A stretch of 64,000 nucleotides of DNA. Origin: Pedomonas sp051304405 (GTDB taxonomy: Bacteria; Pseudomonadota; Alphaproteobacteria; Sphingomonadales; Sphingomonadaceae). Shown one piece after another: positions 1-9,735 of this stretch (position 1 is its first letter; every line of letters starts with the position of its first letter). Below the pieces are notes generated by a model. It saw only the letters and a program-made list of their open reading frames with translations. It was not told where the DNA came from and did not search any database. The position numbers were made by a program, and so were the translations under genes. The stretch covers positions 372,001-436,000 of the forward strand of contig NZ_JBPPGG010000001.1 in assembly GCF_051304405.1 (NCBI RefSeq), read 5' to 3'.

Positions 1-2760
1 CAGCTTCTGGTCGCCCACCAGCTGGAAGCGGAACACGCCGTTCTCCATGGCGACGCCCGGGTTCACCCGGGCGACCGTCACGGTCTGGCCCGGCGGCGTC
101 TTGAGGCCGAGGAAGTCGGTGAACACCAGCTGGCCGGAGACACCATCCACCGGACCCAGCCCGCCCGTCGCCATGGACAGGCCGTCGAGATCGAAGCGGG
201 CATCGGTGGACATGGCCTCGGGCGTCCAGCGGGCGCGCACGAAGCCGCTCACCGCGCCGCTCACGTTTTCGACGACGCCGCGCGCCGCCTCGGTCAGCAT
301 GTAGGGCTGGAGCGTCGGGCTGAAGGTCAGGCCGGTCAGCTTCAGCAGCGCCTCGCCCGTTCCGGCGTCGGTGTCGTGGCTGAGCGAGACATCGCCCAGC
401 ACCTCGCCGGTGGAGGCCAGCCGCACGTTGCCCTTCATGCTGGCCACCCGGCCGCCTGCGTGCACCGAGCCGTCGGTGAAGGCGATCGGTTCGAAGCGGG
501 CCTTCCTGGTCATGTCCATCACCCGGCCGGAGAGGTCCGTCAGGTGCAGGGGCGCCGCCTCGTTGGCGAAGTTCAGCCGCCAGCTGCCCTTGGCCTCGGC
601 CCGGACGGCGGCATTGGCGGCCACCAGGCTGAAGCCTTCCATGGTGCCCGCGCCGGTCCAACCCGCGTCGCCGCCGCGCAGCACGCCCTCGATGCGGCGG
701 CTCTCGGCGGTGACGGCATTGGGCAGGCGCAGCGTTGCGCGGCGGAAGTCGAGCCGCGCCAGCGGACGGTCGGCCGTGCCGCTGACCGTCAGCGTCACCG
801 GCCCGGCGCTGAGGCCCAGGTCCGAGTTCGCGCCGCCCTCGCGTTCGCCGTCGGCGCCCAGCAGCGCCAGCTTCAGCTCGCCCGCGGTGGCGCCGCCGGT
901 GAGCTTGCCCTCCGGCGAGGTCCACAGGAAGCCCTTGTCGTCCTGCGGGCACACCGGAATGGTGCCGCGGCCGAAGCGGTAGTCGCCGAGGGTGAGCCCG
1001 CCGAGGCGCATGTTCAGGCAGCCCCCGCTGGCGACGAGCCGCACGCCCGCCGCGCCCCAGGCCGCCTCCACGTCGAGCGGCAGTTGCAGGTCCTCCACCC
1101 GCCCGCCCGGGAAGGGGCCGCTGAGGCGGGCATTGCCGGTGAGCGCCACCGTGCCCGAGCCGTCGCCCTGCACCAGCCGGTAGGTCACCGGCGTCAGCGA
1201 CAGGCGGGAGTCCCCGGCCGTCCAGTCAGCCACCACCACCGTGCCGCTGCTCTCCAGCGCTGCGCCGGGGGCCAGGGACAGCCGGTCGATGCGCGCCTCC
1301 AGCTTGGGCAGGCCCGGGCCGGAGAGCGAGGCGCGCCCGCTCACCATGGTCTTGCCCGAGGGCAGCTCCACCCGCAGGCTCGGCTTGTCTTCTTGGTCGA
1401 GGAGCACGAACCGCACGCCGCCGAGGCCGTTCACCTCCGCCCCGGAGGGGAACACCAGTTCGCCGAAGCCCTGCCGCCAGGTCAGGCTGAGCGGCGCGCT
1501 GGCGTGGAAATTCTGCATCGCCCGGTCGAGCGTGCGAGCGGACTGGCTGGCCAGCCCCGAAAGCGGCGTGCTGTCCAGCGTCGCCAGCAGGGCGCGCAGC
1601 GCCGCCCGCTCCTTGCGGTCGATGGCACCGTCGGCGATGTCCACCTCGCCGTGGGCGGCGATGACCAGCGCGCCGCTGCCGGTCTCCGCCGTCAGGTCGC
1701 CGCTGCCCCGGATGGCGCGCATCCGCACGCCCGGCACCTCCAGCAGCCCGGTCGAGACCTGCCAGCGGCCGCTGCCCTTGCTGTTGGCGCCGGTGAAGGT
1801 CGCCTCCGCCATCGGGCGCTGCACGGTCAGGCTGCCGACCCGGGCCGCCGCCGCCGAAAGGCTGGCCGAGCCGTCCCAGGCGGTGGGCACCAGGTCGGGT
1901 GTCAGGCGCACGTCGTTCAGCGTCACCGTCAACTCAAGCGCGCTCGCGCCCGTATCGACGGTGTGGATCAGCCGCTCCGCCGTACCCTTGAGGACGCCGG
2001 ACAGCCGGCTGAGATCGGCAGCCGCCTCGAACTCGCTCTCGAAGCGGAAGGCGCCGGTGCGCATACCGTCCACCAGCCCCGCCACGTTGACGCTGGCCGC
2101 CCCGCCCTCCAGGTGGGCGCGGATGCCGTCCGCCCCGGTGTGCGCCGTGCCGGTGAGCACCAGCCCTTCCAGCAGCTCGGGCTTGCCGGGCATGGGGGTG
2201 GCGTGGGCGCGCAGGGACATCTCGAAGCGCTGGTCGAGCCGGCCCTCGGTTTCCACGAAGGCCGCCACCATGCCGTAGGGCGTCTCCACATTGACGCGGC
2301 CGTTCTGCACCGTCAGGCCCAGCGGCGGCAGGGCGAACGGCTCGGCGGTGGGTTCGGGGCGGAAGATGTCCAGCGAGCCGAAGGTGATGCCGCTCTGGTC
2401 CACCTTCGCCTTCAGCACCGGGTTTTCGAGGACGATGCTCTCGACCCTGGGGCTGAGGCCGTCCCAATCCAGATAGATCTCGGCCCGCTCGGCAACGAGG
2501 TCGGGGGCCTTGGCCGGGCCCAGCCGCAGCCTCTCCAGCTCCACCCGGGCGAAGCTGACGCCGTCGCCCTCGAAGGAGGCGTTGATCCCCTGGGCGTCCA
2601 GATAACCCCGAATCGCCAGGTTCATCAGGGGAATGCGAACCAGCCAGACAGCGCCCACCGTCACGACCAGCGCCACGCCAGCCGCTTTCAGTCGGAATGC
2701 CGTTCTGGATTTCCGCGGCCTGGGAGAGCCTTCGTCCAGCAGCTGCTCGTTCGCTTCCAT
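1..2760 (-). CDS. YdbH-like large envelope protein, 3' end outside the window
   Basis: 920 codons are visible and the reading frame runs off the left edge, so the C-terminus is missing. The protein starts at the ATG ending at 2760, has a basic N-terminus and one membrane helix (about residues 22-43), then a long beta-rich repetitive region. Near the visible end are GVSGQLVFTDFLGL and VNPGV (about 899-903), which resemble the conserved C-terminal part of the YdbH family. YdbH belongs with TamB and YhdP to the AsmA-like proteins implicated in phospholipid transport to the outer membrane; here that role is inferred from family resemblance. The Shine-Dalgarno is weak (CAAGGC). No partner gene (YnbE- or YdbL-like) can be seen because the downstream side is cut off. 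Confidence 0.8.
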   Translation of the reverse strand, partial: MEANEQLLDEGSPRPRKSRTAFRLKAAGVALVVTVGAVWLVRIPLMNLAIRGYLDAQGINASFEGDGVSFARVELERLRLGPAKAPDLVAERAEIYLDWDGLSPRVESIVLENPVLKAKVDQSGITFGSLDIFRPEPTAEPFALPPLGLTVQNGRVNVETPYGMVAAFVETEGRLDQRFEMSLRAHATPMPGKPELLEGLVLTGTAHTGADGIRAHLEGGAASVNVAGLVDGMRTGAFRFESEFEAAADLSRLSGVLKGTAERLIHTVDTGASALELTVTLNDVRLTPDLVPTAWDGSASLSAAAARVGSLTVQRPMAEATFTGANSKGSGRWQVSTGLLEVPGVRMRAIRGSGDLTAETGSGALVIAAHGEVDIADGAIDRKERAALRALLATLDSTPLSGLASQSARTLDRAMQNFHASAPLSLTWRQGFGELVFPSGAEVNGLGGVRFVLLDQEDKPSLRVELPSGKTMVSGRASLSGPGLPKLEARIDRLSLAPGAALESSGTVVVADWTAGDSRLSLTPVTYRLVQGDGSGTVALTGNARLSGPFPGGRVEDLQLPLDVEAAWGAAGVRLVASGGCLNMRLGGLTLGDYRFGRGTIPVCPQDDKGFLWTSPEGKLTGGATAGELKLALLGADGEREGGANSDLGLSAGPVTLTVSGTADRPLARLDFRRATLRLPNAVTAESRRIEGVLRGGDAGWTGAGTMEGFSLVAANAAVRAEAKGSWRLNFANEAAPLHLTDLSGRVMDMTRKARFEPIAFTDGSVHAGGRVASMKGNVRLASTGEVLGDVSLSHDTDAGTGEALLKLTGLTFSPTLQPYMLTEAARGVVENVSGAVSGFVRARWTPEAMSTDARFDLDGLSMATGGLGPVDGVSGQLVFTDFLGLKTPPGQTVTVARVNPGVAMENGVFRFQLVGDQKL

Positions 2761-3040
2761 GCCTTGCCTTGGGTTACGCCTTTGAATTCCAGCACATAAT
2801 CGGGAGTGAATCGCAGCCTGGCGACGCCGGAGAGATCAGCCGCGCTGGGTGGATCAGCGCTGCGTGCCCGGCAGAAAGCGTTCCGCGCCGCGTGGCCATC
2901 GCCTCCCGGATGCCTCTGGAATTCTCACTCATCAACCATGATATCAACCAAACCTGACCGGGCCGGTCAATTTTCACAACATGTTTTTCCGCCGTCCGCC
3001 TGCCCTTTCCTCATAAAGCCCGGCGTGGGCTTTGTTGACA
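2761..3040. other. Intergenic region between the YdbH-like gene and the pnt terminator
   Basis: Both flanking genes are on the minus strand. The stretch is less GC-rich around 2920-2990 and should hold the promoter for the YdbH-like gene. No convincing reading frame or further repeat was seen. Confidence 0.4.
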
Positions 3041-3081
3041 AAAAAGTGCGGGGCGCGGTCCCCTTCGAGACCGCGCCCCGC
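3041..3081 (-). terminator. Intrinsic terminator of the pnt operon
   Basis: A perfect 13-bp GC stem (arms 3048-3060 and 3069-3081) with an 8-base loop is followed on the minus strand by a run of six T (3041-3046 on the complement). It lies 27 bp after the pntB stop codon. Confidence 0.9.
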
Positions 3082-3107
3082 CTGTTTCGCGCTTCGTTGC
3101 GCCGCCG

Positions 3108-4538
3108 TCAGTGGCCGAGGGACTTGACGATTTCCTCGGTCATCTTCTTGGCGTCGCCGAACAGCATCATGGTGTTGTCGCGGAAGAACAGCTCGTTCTC
3201 CACGCCCGCGTAGCCCGAGCCCATGCCGCGCTTGATGAACAGCACGGTCTTGGCCTTCTCCACGTCGAGCACGGGCATGCCGTAGATCGGCGAGGAGCGG
3301 TCGGTCTTGGCCGCCGGGTTGGTCACGTCGTTCGCGCCGATCACGTAGGCCACGTCCGCCTGGCCGAACTCGGAGTTGATGTCCTCCAGCTCGAACACCT
3401 CGTCGTAGGGCACGTTGGCCTCGGCGAGCAGCACGTTCATGTGGCCCGGCATACGGCCCGCCACCGGGTGGATGGCGTACTTCACCGAGACGCCTTCCTT
3501 CTTCAGAAGGTCGGCCATTTCGCGCAGGGCGTGCTGGGCCTGGGCCACCGCCATGCCGTAGCCCGGCACGATGATGACCGAGGAGGCGTTCTTCATGATG
3601 AAGGCCGCGTCTTCCGCCGAGCCCTGCTTGATCGGGCGATCCACCTTCGGGCCCGCGGCCGCCGCGGCGGCGTCGGCGCCGAAGCCGCCGGCGATCACCG
3701 AGATGAAGCTGCGGTTCATGCCCTTGCACATGATGTAGCTGAGGATCGCGCCCGAGGAGCCCACCAGTGCGCCGGTGATGATCATGGCGCTGTTCTGGAG
3801 CGTGAAGCCCATGGCCGCCGCCGCCCAGCCCGAGTAGCTGTTCAGCATGGAGACGACCACCGGCATGTCCGCGCCGCCGATCGGGATGATCAGCAGGAAG
3901 CCGATCAGGAACGACAGGCCCGTGATGGTCCAGAAGATGACCGGCGACTGGTCGGCGCAGAAGTAGGCCACCAGGGCGATGATGCCCAGCAGCAGGCCGA
4001 TGTTGATGACATGGCGGCCCGGCAGCAGGATCGGCGCGCCCGACATGTTGCCGTTCAGCTTGGCGAAGGCGATGACCGAGCCCGAGAAGGTGATGGCACC
4101 GATGGCGATGCCGAGGCTCATCTCGATGCGGCTGACCAGGTGGATGTTGTCCGCCGTGCCGATGCCGAAGGCTTCCGGGTTCGAATAGGCCGCCGCCGCC
4201 ACCAGCACCGCGGCGAGGCCGACCAGCGAGTGGAAGGCCGCGACGAGCTGGGGCATGGCCGTCATGGCGATGCGCTGGGCGATGACATAGCCGATGCCGC
4301 CGCCGATGATGAGCGCGCCCGCGATTTCCGGCAGGCTCGCCAGTTCATGGGTGACGAGCGTCGTCACCACCGCGATCAGCATGCCGACCATGCCGAACAT
4401 GTTGCCCTGACGGCTGGTGGTGGGGCTGGACAAGCCCCGCAGCGCCAGAATGAACAGGACGCCGGAGACAAGATAGGCCAGCGCCACCCATGCGGGCACG
4501 CCTACAGCGTGCTCCACCAAAGCATTCGTCTGTTCCAT
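3108..4538 (-). CDS. pntB: NAD(P) transhydrogenase subunit beta
   Basis: This 476-aa protein is the beta subunit of the proton-translocating transhydrogenase of the inner membrane, which moves hydride from NADH to NADP+ using the proton gradient. The N-terminal two thirds is a series of hydrophobic helices (domain II). The C-terminal third contains GYGMAVAQAQ and YVIGANDV, typical of the NADP(H)-binding domain III. It is the last gene of the coxIV-pntAA-pntAB-pntB operon, 7 bp after pntAB, and is followed by a strong terminator. Length and motifs are normal for the family. The start is ATG. Confidence 0.97.
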   Translation of the reverse strand: MEQTNALVEHAVGVPAWVALAYLVSGVLFILALRGLSSPTTSRQGNMFGMVGMLIAVVTTLVTHELASLPEIAGALIIGGGIGYVIAQRIAMTAMPQLVAAFHSLVGLAAVLVAAAAYSNPEAFGIGTADNIHLVSRIEMSLGIAIGAITFSGSVIAFAKLNGNMSGAPILLPGRHVINIGLLLGIIALVAYFCADQSPVIFWTITGLSFLIGFLLIIPIGGADMPVVVSMLNSYSGWAAAAMGFTLQNSAMIITGALVGSSGAILSYIMCKGMNRSFISVIAGGFGADAAAAAAGPKVDRPIKQGSAEDAAFIMKNASSVIIVPGYGMAVAQAQHALREMADLLKKEGVSVKYAIHPVAGRMPGHMNVLLAEANVPYDEVFELEDINSEFGQADVAYVIGANDVTNPAAKTDRSSPIYGMPVLDVEKAKTVLFIKRGMGSGYAGVENELFFRDNTMMLFGDAKKMTEEIVKSLGH

Positions 4539-4545
4539 CCCGCCC

Positions 4546-4830
4546 TCACTTCTTCTCTTTTTTCTTGTACATGCCCAGCATGCGCTGGGTGACGGCGAAG
4601 CCGCCGAAGATGTTCACGGCCGCGAGCGCCACGGCGACCAGGCCCAGCCACTTGGCCAGGGTCCAGTCGGTCGGGGCGGAGGCGATGAGCGCGCCCACCA
4701 CGATCACCGAGGAGATCGCGTTGGTCACGGCCATGAGCGGGGTGTGAAGGGCGGGCGTGACAGACCACACCACGTAGTAGCCGACGAAGATCGCCAGCAC
4801 GAAGATCGAAAGCTGTCCGATGAAATCCAT
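4546..4830 (-). CDS. pntAB: NAD(P) transhydrogenase subunit alpha, part 2
   Basis: This 94-aa membrane protein carries the short transmembrane part of the alpha subunit (three to four helices), encoded separately from the NAD-binding part as is usual in alphaproteobacteria; in E. coli both are one PntA chain. The sequence includes FGGFAVTQRMLGMY near the C-terminus, followed by a lysine/glutamate tail. It sits 13 bp after pntAA and 7 bp before pntB, so the three subunits should be made from one mRNA. Confidence 0.95.
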   Translation of the reverse strand: MDFIGQLSIFVLAIFVGYYVVWSVTPALHTPLMAVTNAISSVIVVGALIASAPTDWTLAKWLGLVAVALAAVNIFGGFAVTQRMLGMYKKKEKK

Positions 4831-4843
4831 GGGCTGTCCCCCC

Positions 4844-5974
<1,131 letters not shown>

Positions 5975-6001
5975 CAAATCTCCCCCCCTGTTGAACGGAG
6001 G

Positions 6002-6130
6002 CTAGTCCACCAGAAACACAGCCATCCCGATCAGAATGATCACGACCGCGATGGTCATGTACTTGGCCAAAGCCAAAAAGCCCTCATAGGTCCGCTTGTG
6101 ATCCCGGATGTCGAAGTTGTTCTCTGCCAT
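6002..6130 (-). CDS. aa3-type cytochrome c oxidase subunit IV, 42 aa
   Basis: This very small gene encodes a 42-residue protein with a polar N-terminus (MAENNFDIRDHKRTYEGF) and one membrane helix ending in VFLVD. This matches the bacterial aa3-type cytochrome oxidase subunit IV family (Pfam Bact_CoxIV), a one-helix accessory subunit of the terminal oxidase. It lies 27 bp upstream of pntAA on the same strand and is probably the first gene of the pnt operon, an association common in sphingomonads. None of the other oxidase subunits is in the window. Confidence 0.9.
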   Translation of the reverse strand: MAENNFDIRDHKRTYEGFLALAKYMTIAVVIILIGMAVFLVD

Positions 6131-6410
6131 AGCCGTAATACTCCGTCAGTCGAACTAAGCGGCGGCACCATAGCAAAGGACGCCGGCAAGCCAAGCGAAA
6201 GCCTCGTCAGGCGGCGCCCATAATGTGGACATGATTGAATATTGCAAGCCTAAAATATGAAACTTTATTGCCTATTTTGGCAACAACCGCCCTGTCGCCG
6301 GACCGGGCAAAATCCGATAACCGACTGATATTATTCCGGTTTACCAAAAACCGCTCCAGATCACTGCGGAAAATCGCCGCGTCGGGCCAGACGACAAGCT
6401 CTACAATGTA
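6131..6410. promoter_or_regulatory. AT-richer spacer expected to hold the coxIV-pnt promoter
   Basis: This gap follows the minus-strand stop of the ABC1 kinase gene and precedes coxIV. Bases 6228-6370 are clearly more AT-rich than the surroundings. I could not fix a -35/-10 pair with confidence, and no gene was found. Confidence 0.35.
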
Positions 6411-7787
6411 TCAGCTCTGCATCGTGCCAGTTTCCGGGGCCTCCGGTCCCAGTCCGACAGCCGCCAGCGCCTCCCGCTGCGCCCGGTCGAGGGCGTCCAC
6501 GTCGAAGCCCTCGATGATGTCATGGAACAGGCGGTACCAGTTCACCTCCGCCCGCAGGTGCAGGAACACCCCGCCGAGGCCGACGGCGGCCCGGTCCATG
6601 AACACGAACTCGCGCGGCGGCCGCACCGGGCCCAGCGCGCGCAGGCGGGCATGCACCCGCGCCGCCTGCTCCCGGCCATAGTCGCCGGGCTTTTCGGCGG
6701 CGTTGATGAGGCGCGGCCGGTCCTCCATCAGCGGGCTGTAGACGAAGCTGGCCCAGATGTTCAGCGTCTCGATCAGCTCCTTCGTCAGGCCCGTGAAGCC
6801 CCAGGTTTCATAGGCGTGCACGGCCAGCGCCTCGTCCCCGTCCCGCAGCGCCTTGTAGAGATCGATCACGCCGCCCACGAACCGCGCCGGGAAGATCCGC
6901 ACGCACCCGAAGTCGAGGAGATTGATCGTCAGGTCGTCCCGCACCGAGTAGTTGCCCAGGTGCGGGTCGCCGTGAATGACGCCGTAGCGGTGGAACGGCA
7001 CGTACCACGCCCGGAACAGGTTGATGGCGATGCGGTTGCGCGTCTCCTGATCCGCCTGCCGGAAGTTGAGGATCGGCCAGCCGTCGAGCCAGGTCATGGT
7101 CAGCAGACGCCGGGTGGACAGCTCGGGCAGCGGCTCGGGCACGTGCACGGCGGGCTCCTGCGCCAGCATCAGCCGGTAGAGCCGCATCCGCCCGGCCTCC
7201 AGCCCGTAGTCCAGCTCCTCGCGCAGCCGGTCCGCCAGCTCGTGGCGAATCTCCGACACGTCGATGGAGCGGTCATAGGCCCGGTAGAGGCCGAGCACCA
7301 CGTCCAGCTGCCGCAGATCCGCCTCCACCGCCGAGCCCATGTCCGGGTATTGCAGCTTGACCGCCAGCCGCCGCCCGTCATGACTGGTCGCCCGGTGCAC
7401 CTGCCCCAGCGACGCCGCGGCCGCCGCCTGCTCCTCGAAGGCGGCGAAGCGGGAGCGCCAGTCCTCCCCCAGCTCGGTGCGCATCCGCCGCCGCACGAAC
7501 GGCCAGCCCATGGACGGCGCATTGGCCTGAAGCTGGGCCAGCTCCTGCGCATATTCCGGCGGCAGCGCGTCCGGGATGGTGGAGAGCAGCTGGGCCAGCT
7601 TCATCACCGGCCCCTTGAGGTTTCCCAGCGCCTGACGGATCTGCCCCGCATGTTGCACCCGGTCCAGCGGCGCCCCCAACACCCGGTTGGCGGCAAACCG
7701 GGCGGCCAGACCGCCCACCGCCGTGCCCACCCGCGCATACCGCGCAATCCGGCCGGTAAACCGGTCACTGTCCCGATCATCCGCCAT
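6411..7787 (-). CDS. ABC1/AarF (UbiB-like) atypical kinase-family protein
   Basis: This 458-aa protein of the ABC1/ADCK family has the alanine-rich nucleotide loop AAAAASLGQ (about 121-129), a lysine in AVKLQYP (about 144), the catalytic loop HGDPHLGN (272-279) and LDFG (291-294). Members are atypical ATPases or kinases linked to ubiquinone synthesis. The family KxGQ motif reads KLAQ here (63-66), with alanine for glycine. It is shorter than UbiB (usually above 500 aa) and lacks UbiB's C-terminal membrane helices, so it is a soluble AarF relative rather than UbiB itself. The ATG at 7787 has GGAGG seven bases upstream; an ATG at 7811 is less well placed. Confidence 0.88.
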   Translation of the reverse strand: MADDRDSDRFTGRIARYARVGTAVGGLAARFAANRVLGAPLDRVQHAGQIRQALGNLKGPVMKLAQLLSTIPDALPPEYAQELAQLQANAPSMGWPFVRRRMRTELGEDWRSRFAAFEEQAAAAASLGQVHRATSHDGRRLAVKLQYPDMGSAVEADLRQLDVVLGLYRAYDRSIDVSEIRHELADRLREELDYGLEAGRMRLYRLMLAQEPAVHVPEPLPELSTRRLLTMTWLDGWPILNFRQADQETRNRIAINLFRAWYVPFHRYGVIHGDPHLGNYSVRDDLTINLLDFGCVRIFPARFVGGVIDLYKALRDGDEALAVHAYETWGFTGLTKELIETLNIWASFVYSPLMEDRPRLINAAEKPGDYGREQAARVHARLRALGPVRPPREFVFMDRAAVGLGGVFLHLRAEVNWYRLFHDIIEGFDVDALDRAQREALAAVGLGPEAPETGTMQS

Positions 7788-7924
7788 CCGCCATCCTCCG
7801 CAAACCTGCACCGGCCGCCATCATACCACCCCGAACCCGCCAGCCACCCGCCCGATACGCCACCCGTCGCGTTTCCCGGTGCCTTCACGCGGGTTTTCAG
7901 GATGTGTTCGTTGGAGGATCTATC

Positions 7925-7970
7925 CCAAGGGGGTCTCGGACCCCCTTGGATCCCCCTTTCGTTCATCGGG
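7925..7970 (+). repeat. REPIN-like half-element A1
   Basis: An 11-bp perfect stem (7925-7935 with 7939-7949, core GGGGGTC/GACCCCC) is followed by ATCCCCCTTTCGTTCATCGG, the tail shared by the other copies. It pairs with A2, which points the other way. Confidence 0.8.
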
Positions 7971-8072
7971 CCGCACCCGGTCCAAACGCCTCCGCCCCAT
8001 CTGGCGCCCCATATGGCACTCCCGCGCCTTCCTTGCAGGGGAAGAAGGATTTGACTGGATTTGATCGGCCAT

Positions 8073-8522
8073 ACCCCGGCACGCGCCGCGCCGCGCCTCC
8101 CCCTCCCCGCACAGCAGCATCATCCCCCGCCTCAAGTTGCCTTGAATGATTTTAAGGAGCGACTGCGCCGATCTCCCCACAGGGGCACCTCCGCCTCTCC
8201 CACGCACGGCCGGATAAAACCGGCCAATCAGGGAAGCACCACGCCTCGCCGCCCGCACGATCCGAAAAACGAAGGGGCAGCCCATGGCCCCACACGACCG
8301 TGCCCCGGCACGCGCCGCGCCGCAGCGCGCCGCACCGAACCCTTCTCCCTTCCCGCACAGCAGCATCATCCCCCGCATCAAGCGGCCTTGAATGATATTA
8401 AGGAGCGACTGCGCCAGGCACCCCACAGGGGCACCTCCGCCTCTCCCACGCACAGCCGGATAAAACCGGCCAATCAGGGAAGCACCACCCCCGCCCCCCG
8501 CACGATCCGAAAAACGAACGGG
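8073..8522. repeat. Imperfect direct duplication, unit about 246 bp
   Basis: The unit starting at CCCCGGCACGCGCCGC (8073) recurs at 8302. Matching blocks include GCACAGCAGCATCATCCCCC (offset about 246), TTGAATGATTTTAAGGAGCG versus TTGAATGATATTAAGGAGCG, CCCACAGGGGCACCTCCGCC, and GGATAAAACCGGCCAATCAG. Both units end in GATCCGAAAAACGAA, directly before hairpins. Confidence 0.85.
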
Positions 8523-8552
8523 AGGTGCAGGAAGGTCCGCGACCCTCCTGCA
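8514..8552 (-). repeat. REPIN-like half-element A2
   Basis: The inverted partner of A1 is AACGAACGGGAGG followed by a 12-bp stem with one mismatch (8526-8537 with 8541-8552, loop CGC). It lies just beyond the folP stop codon and may also act as its transcription terminator. Confidence 0.8.
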
Positions 8553-8586
8553 AACCCATCATAAATCAATATCTTGAACCAGCCCC

Positions 8587-9735
8587 TCACACCCCCGGCG
8601 GCATCAGGGCCGCGTCCTGCATCCCCTGCCACACTTTCAGCGCCTGCACGGTTTCGGGGACGTCGTGGACGCGCACCATCTGGACGCCTTGCGCTGCCCC
8701 GAGCACGGCGACGGCGAGGCTCCCGGGCAGGCGCCGGGTTGCGGGTTCCTCGCGGGAGAGGGCGGCGATGAAGCGCTTGCGGCTGACGCCGAGGAGCAGC
8801 GGGCAGCCGAGGGCGTGGAAGAGGCTGAGGCCGTTGAGGATTTCGAGGTTGTGGCGCACGGACTTGCCGAAGCCGATGCCGGGGTCGAGGAGGATCCTGT
8901 CGCGGGCGATGCCGGCGGCGGTGCAGGCGTCGATGCGGGCTTCGAGCCAGTCGTAGACGTCGAGCAGGGCGTCGTCGTAGGTGGGGTTGACCTGCATGGT
9001 CTGCGGGTCGCCCTGGTGGTGCATGAGCACCACGGGCGCGCCGCTTTCGGCCACCACGCGGATCGCGTCCGGGTCGTAGGTAAGCGCGGAGACGTCGTTG
9101 ATGAGGCTGACGCCGTGCGCCAGCGCGAAGCGCATGACGGCGGCCTTGCGGGTGTCTGCCGACCACGGCACCGGCTGGTCGGCGAGGCGCTCCAGCACCG
9201 GGCGCAGGCGTTCGATCTCGTCCCCTTCCCACACCGGTTTCGCGCCGGGCTGGGTGGTCTCGGCGCCGATGTCGATGAGGCTGGCGCCCGCCGCCATCAT
9301 GGCGCGGGCCGACTCTGCCGCGACGGCGGGGTCGACGTGCTGGCCGCCGTCGGAGAAGCTGTCGGGGGTGACGTTGAGGATGCCCATCACCGTCGGCCGG
9401 TCGAAGGGAAGCTGGCGGCCGTGGCCGAGGTCGAGCGCCGGGCGGGGCGCGAGCAGGTTCGCCCACTGCCGCGCGGCCGGGCCGCGCAGGCGCGCGGGCA
9501 GGCTGTCGAGGAGCGCCTCCATCTCCGCCACCGGCACAACCACGCTCGCCCGCCGCTCCCGCCCCACCCGGGCGATGACGTGGACAAGCCCGAACCACAC
9601 CAGGCCGCCTGCCAGCCGCCGAACCGCAGCGGGGTCATGGACGGGGGTGCAGCCCAGCCCTGTGGGGCGCAGATAGAGCCGGGCGTCTTCCGGCAGGCTC
9701 GCCAGCGCCGCCCGGTTGTGGTCGAGATCAATCAT
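8587..9735 (-). CDS. folP: Dihydropteroate synthase
   Basis: This enzyme joins hydroxymethyl-dihydropterin pyrophosphate and p-aminobenzoate in folate synthesis in the cytoplasm. The signature VMGILNVTPDSFSDGG is at about 116-131, followed by conserved blocks around DIGAETTQPGA and GIGFGKSVRHNLE. At 382 aa it is about 100 residues longer than E. coli FolP; the extra part is N-terminal and has no domain I recognise. I chose the ATG at 9735; a frame extending up to 9891 crosses a hairpin repeat and reads as low-complexity sequence. It lies downstream of ftsH as in many proteobacteria, but no glmM follows. Confidence 0.93.
   Translation of the reverse strand: MIDLDHNRAALASLPEDARLYLRPTGLGCTPVHDPAAVRRLAGGLVWFGLVHVIARVGRERRASVVVPVAEMEALLDSLPARLRGPAARQWANLLAPRPALDLGHGRQLPFDRPTVMGILNVTPDSFSDGGQHVDPAVAAESARAMMAAGASLIDIGAETTQPGAKPVWEGDEIERLRPVLERLADQPVPWSADTRKAAVMRFALAHGVSLINDVSALTYDPDAIRVVAESGAPVVLMHHQGDPQTMQVNPTYDDALLDVYDWLEARIDACTAAGIARDRILLDPGIGFGKSVRHNLEILNGLSLFHALGCPLLLGVSRKRFIAALSREEPATRRLPGSLAVAVLGAAQGVQMVRVHDVPETVQALKVWQGMQDAALMPPGV

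Larger units (their letters stand above)
7788..8586. repeat. Gene-poor interval with a repeat pair (A) and an internal duplication
   Basis: There is no convincing gene between the ABC1 kinase and folP. The interval is bounded by two opposed hairpin repeats (7925-7970 and 8514-8552) and contains a direct duplication of about 246 bp. A minus-strand open frame across 7920-8453 carries the repeat twice in its translation and is not considered a gene. Confidence 0.75.

Noticed and set aside
376..2799. 807-codon plus-strand frame over the YdbH-like gene
   Set aside because: The minus strand encodes a continuous protein with a membrane helix and family-like C-terminal sequence. The plus frame is His/Arg/Ala-rich, typical of antisense frames in high-GC DNA.
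7920..8453. 177-codon minus-strand frame with an internally repeated translation
   Set aside because: The internal repeat comes from the DNA duplication in this intergenic region. There is no family resemblance and the hairpin repeat forms part of it.
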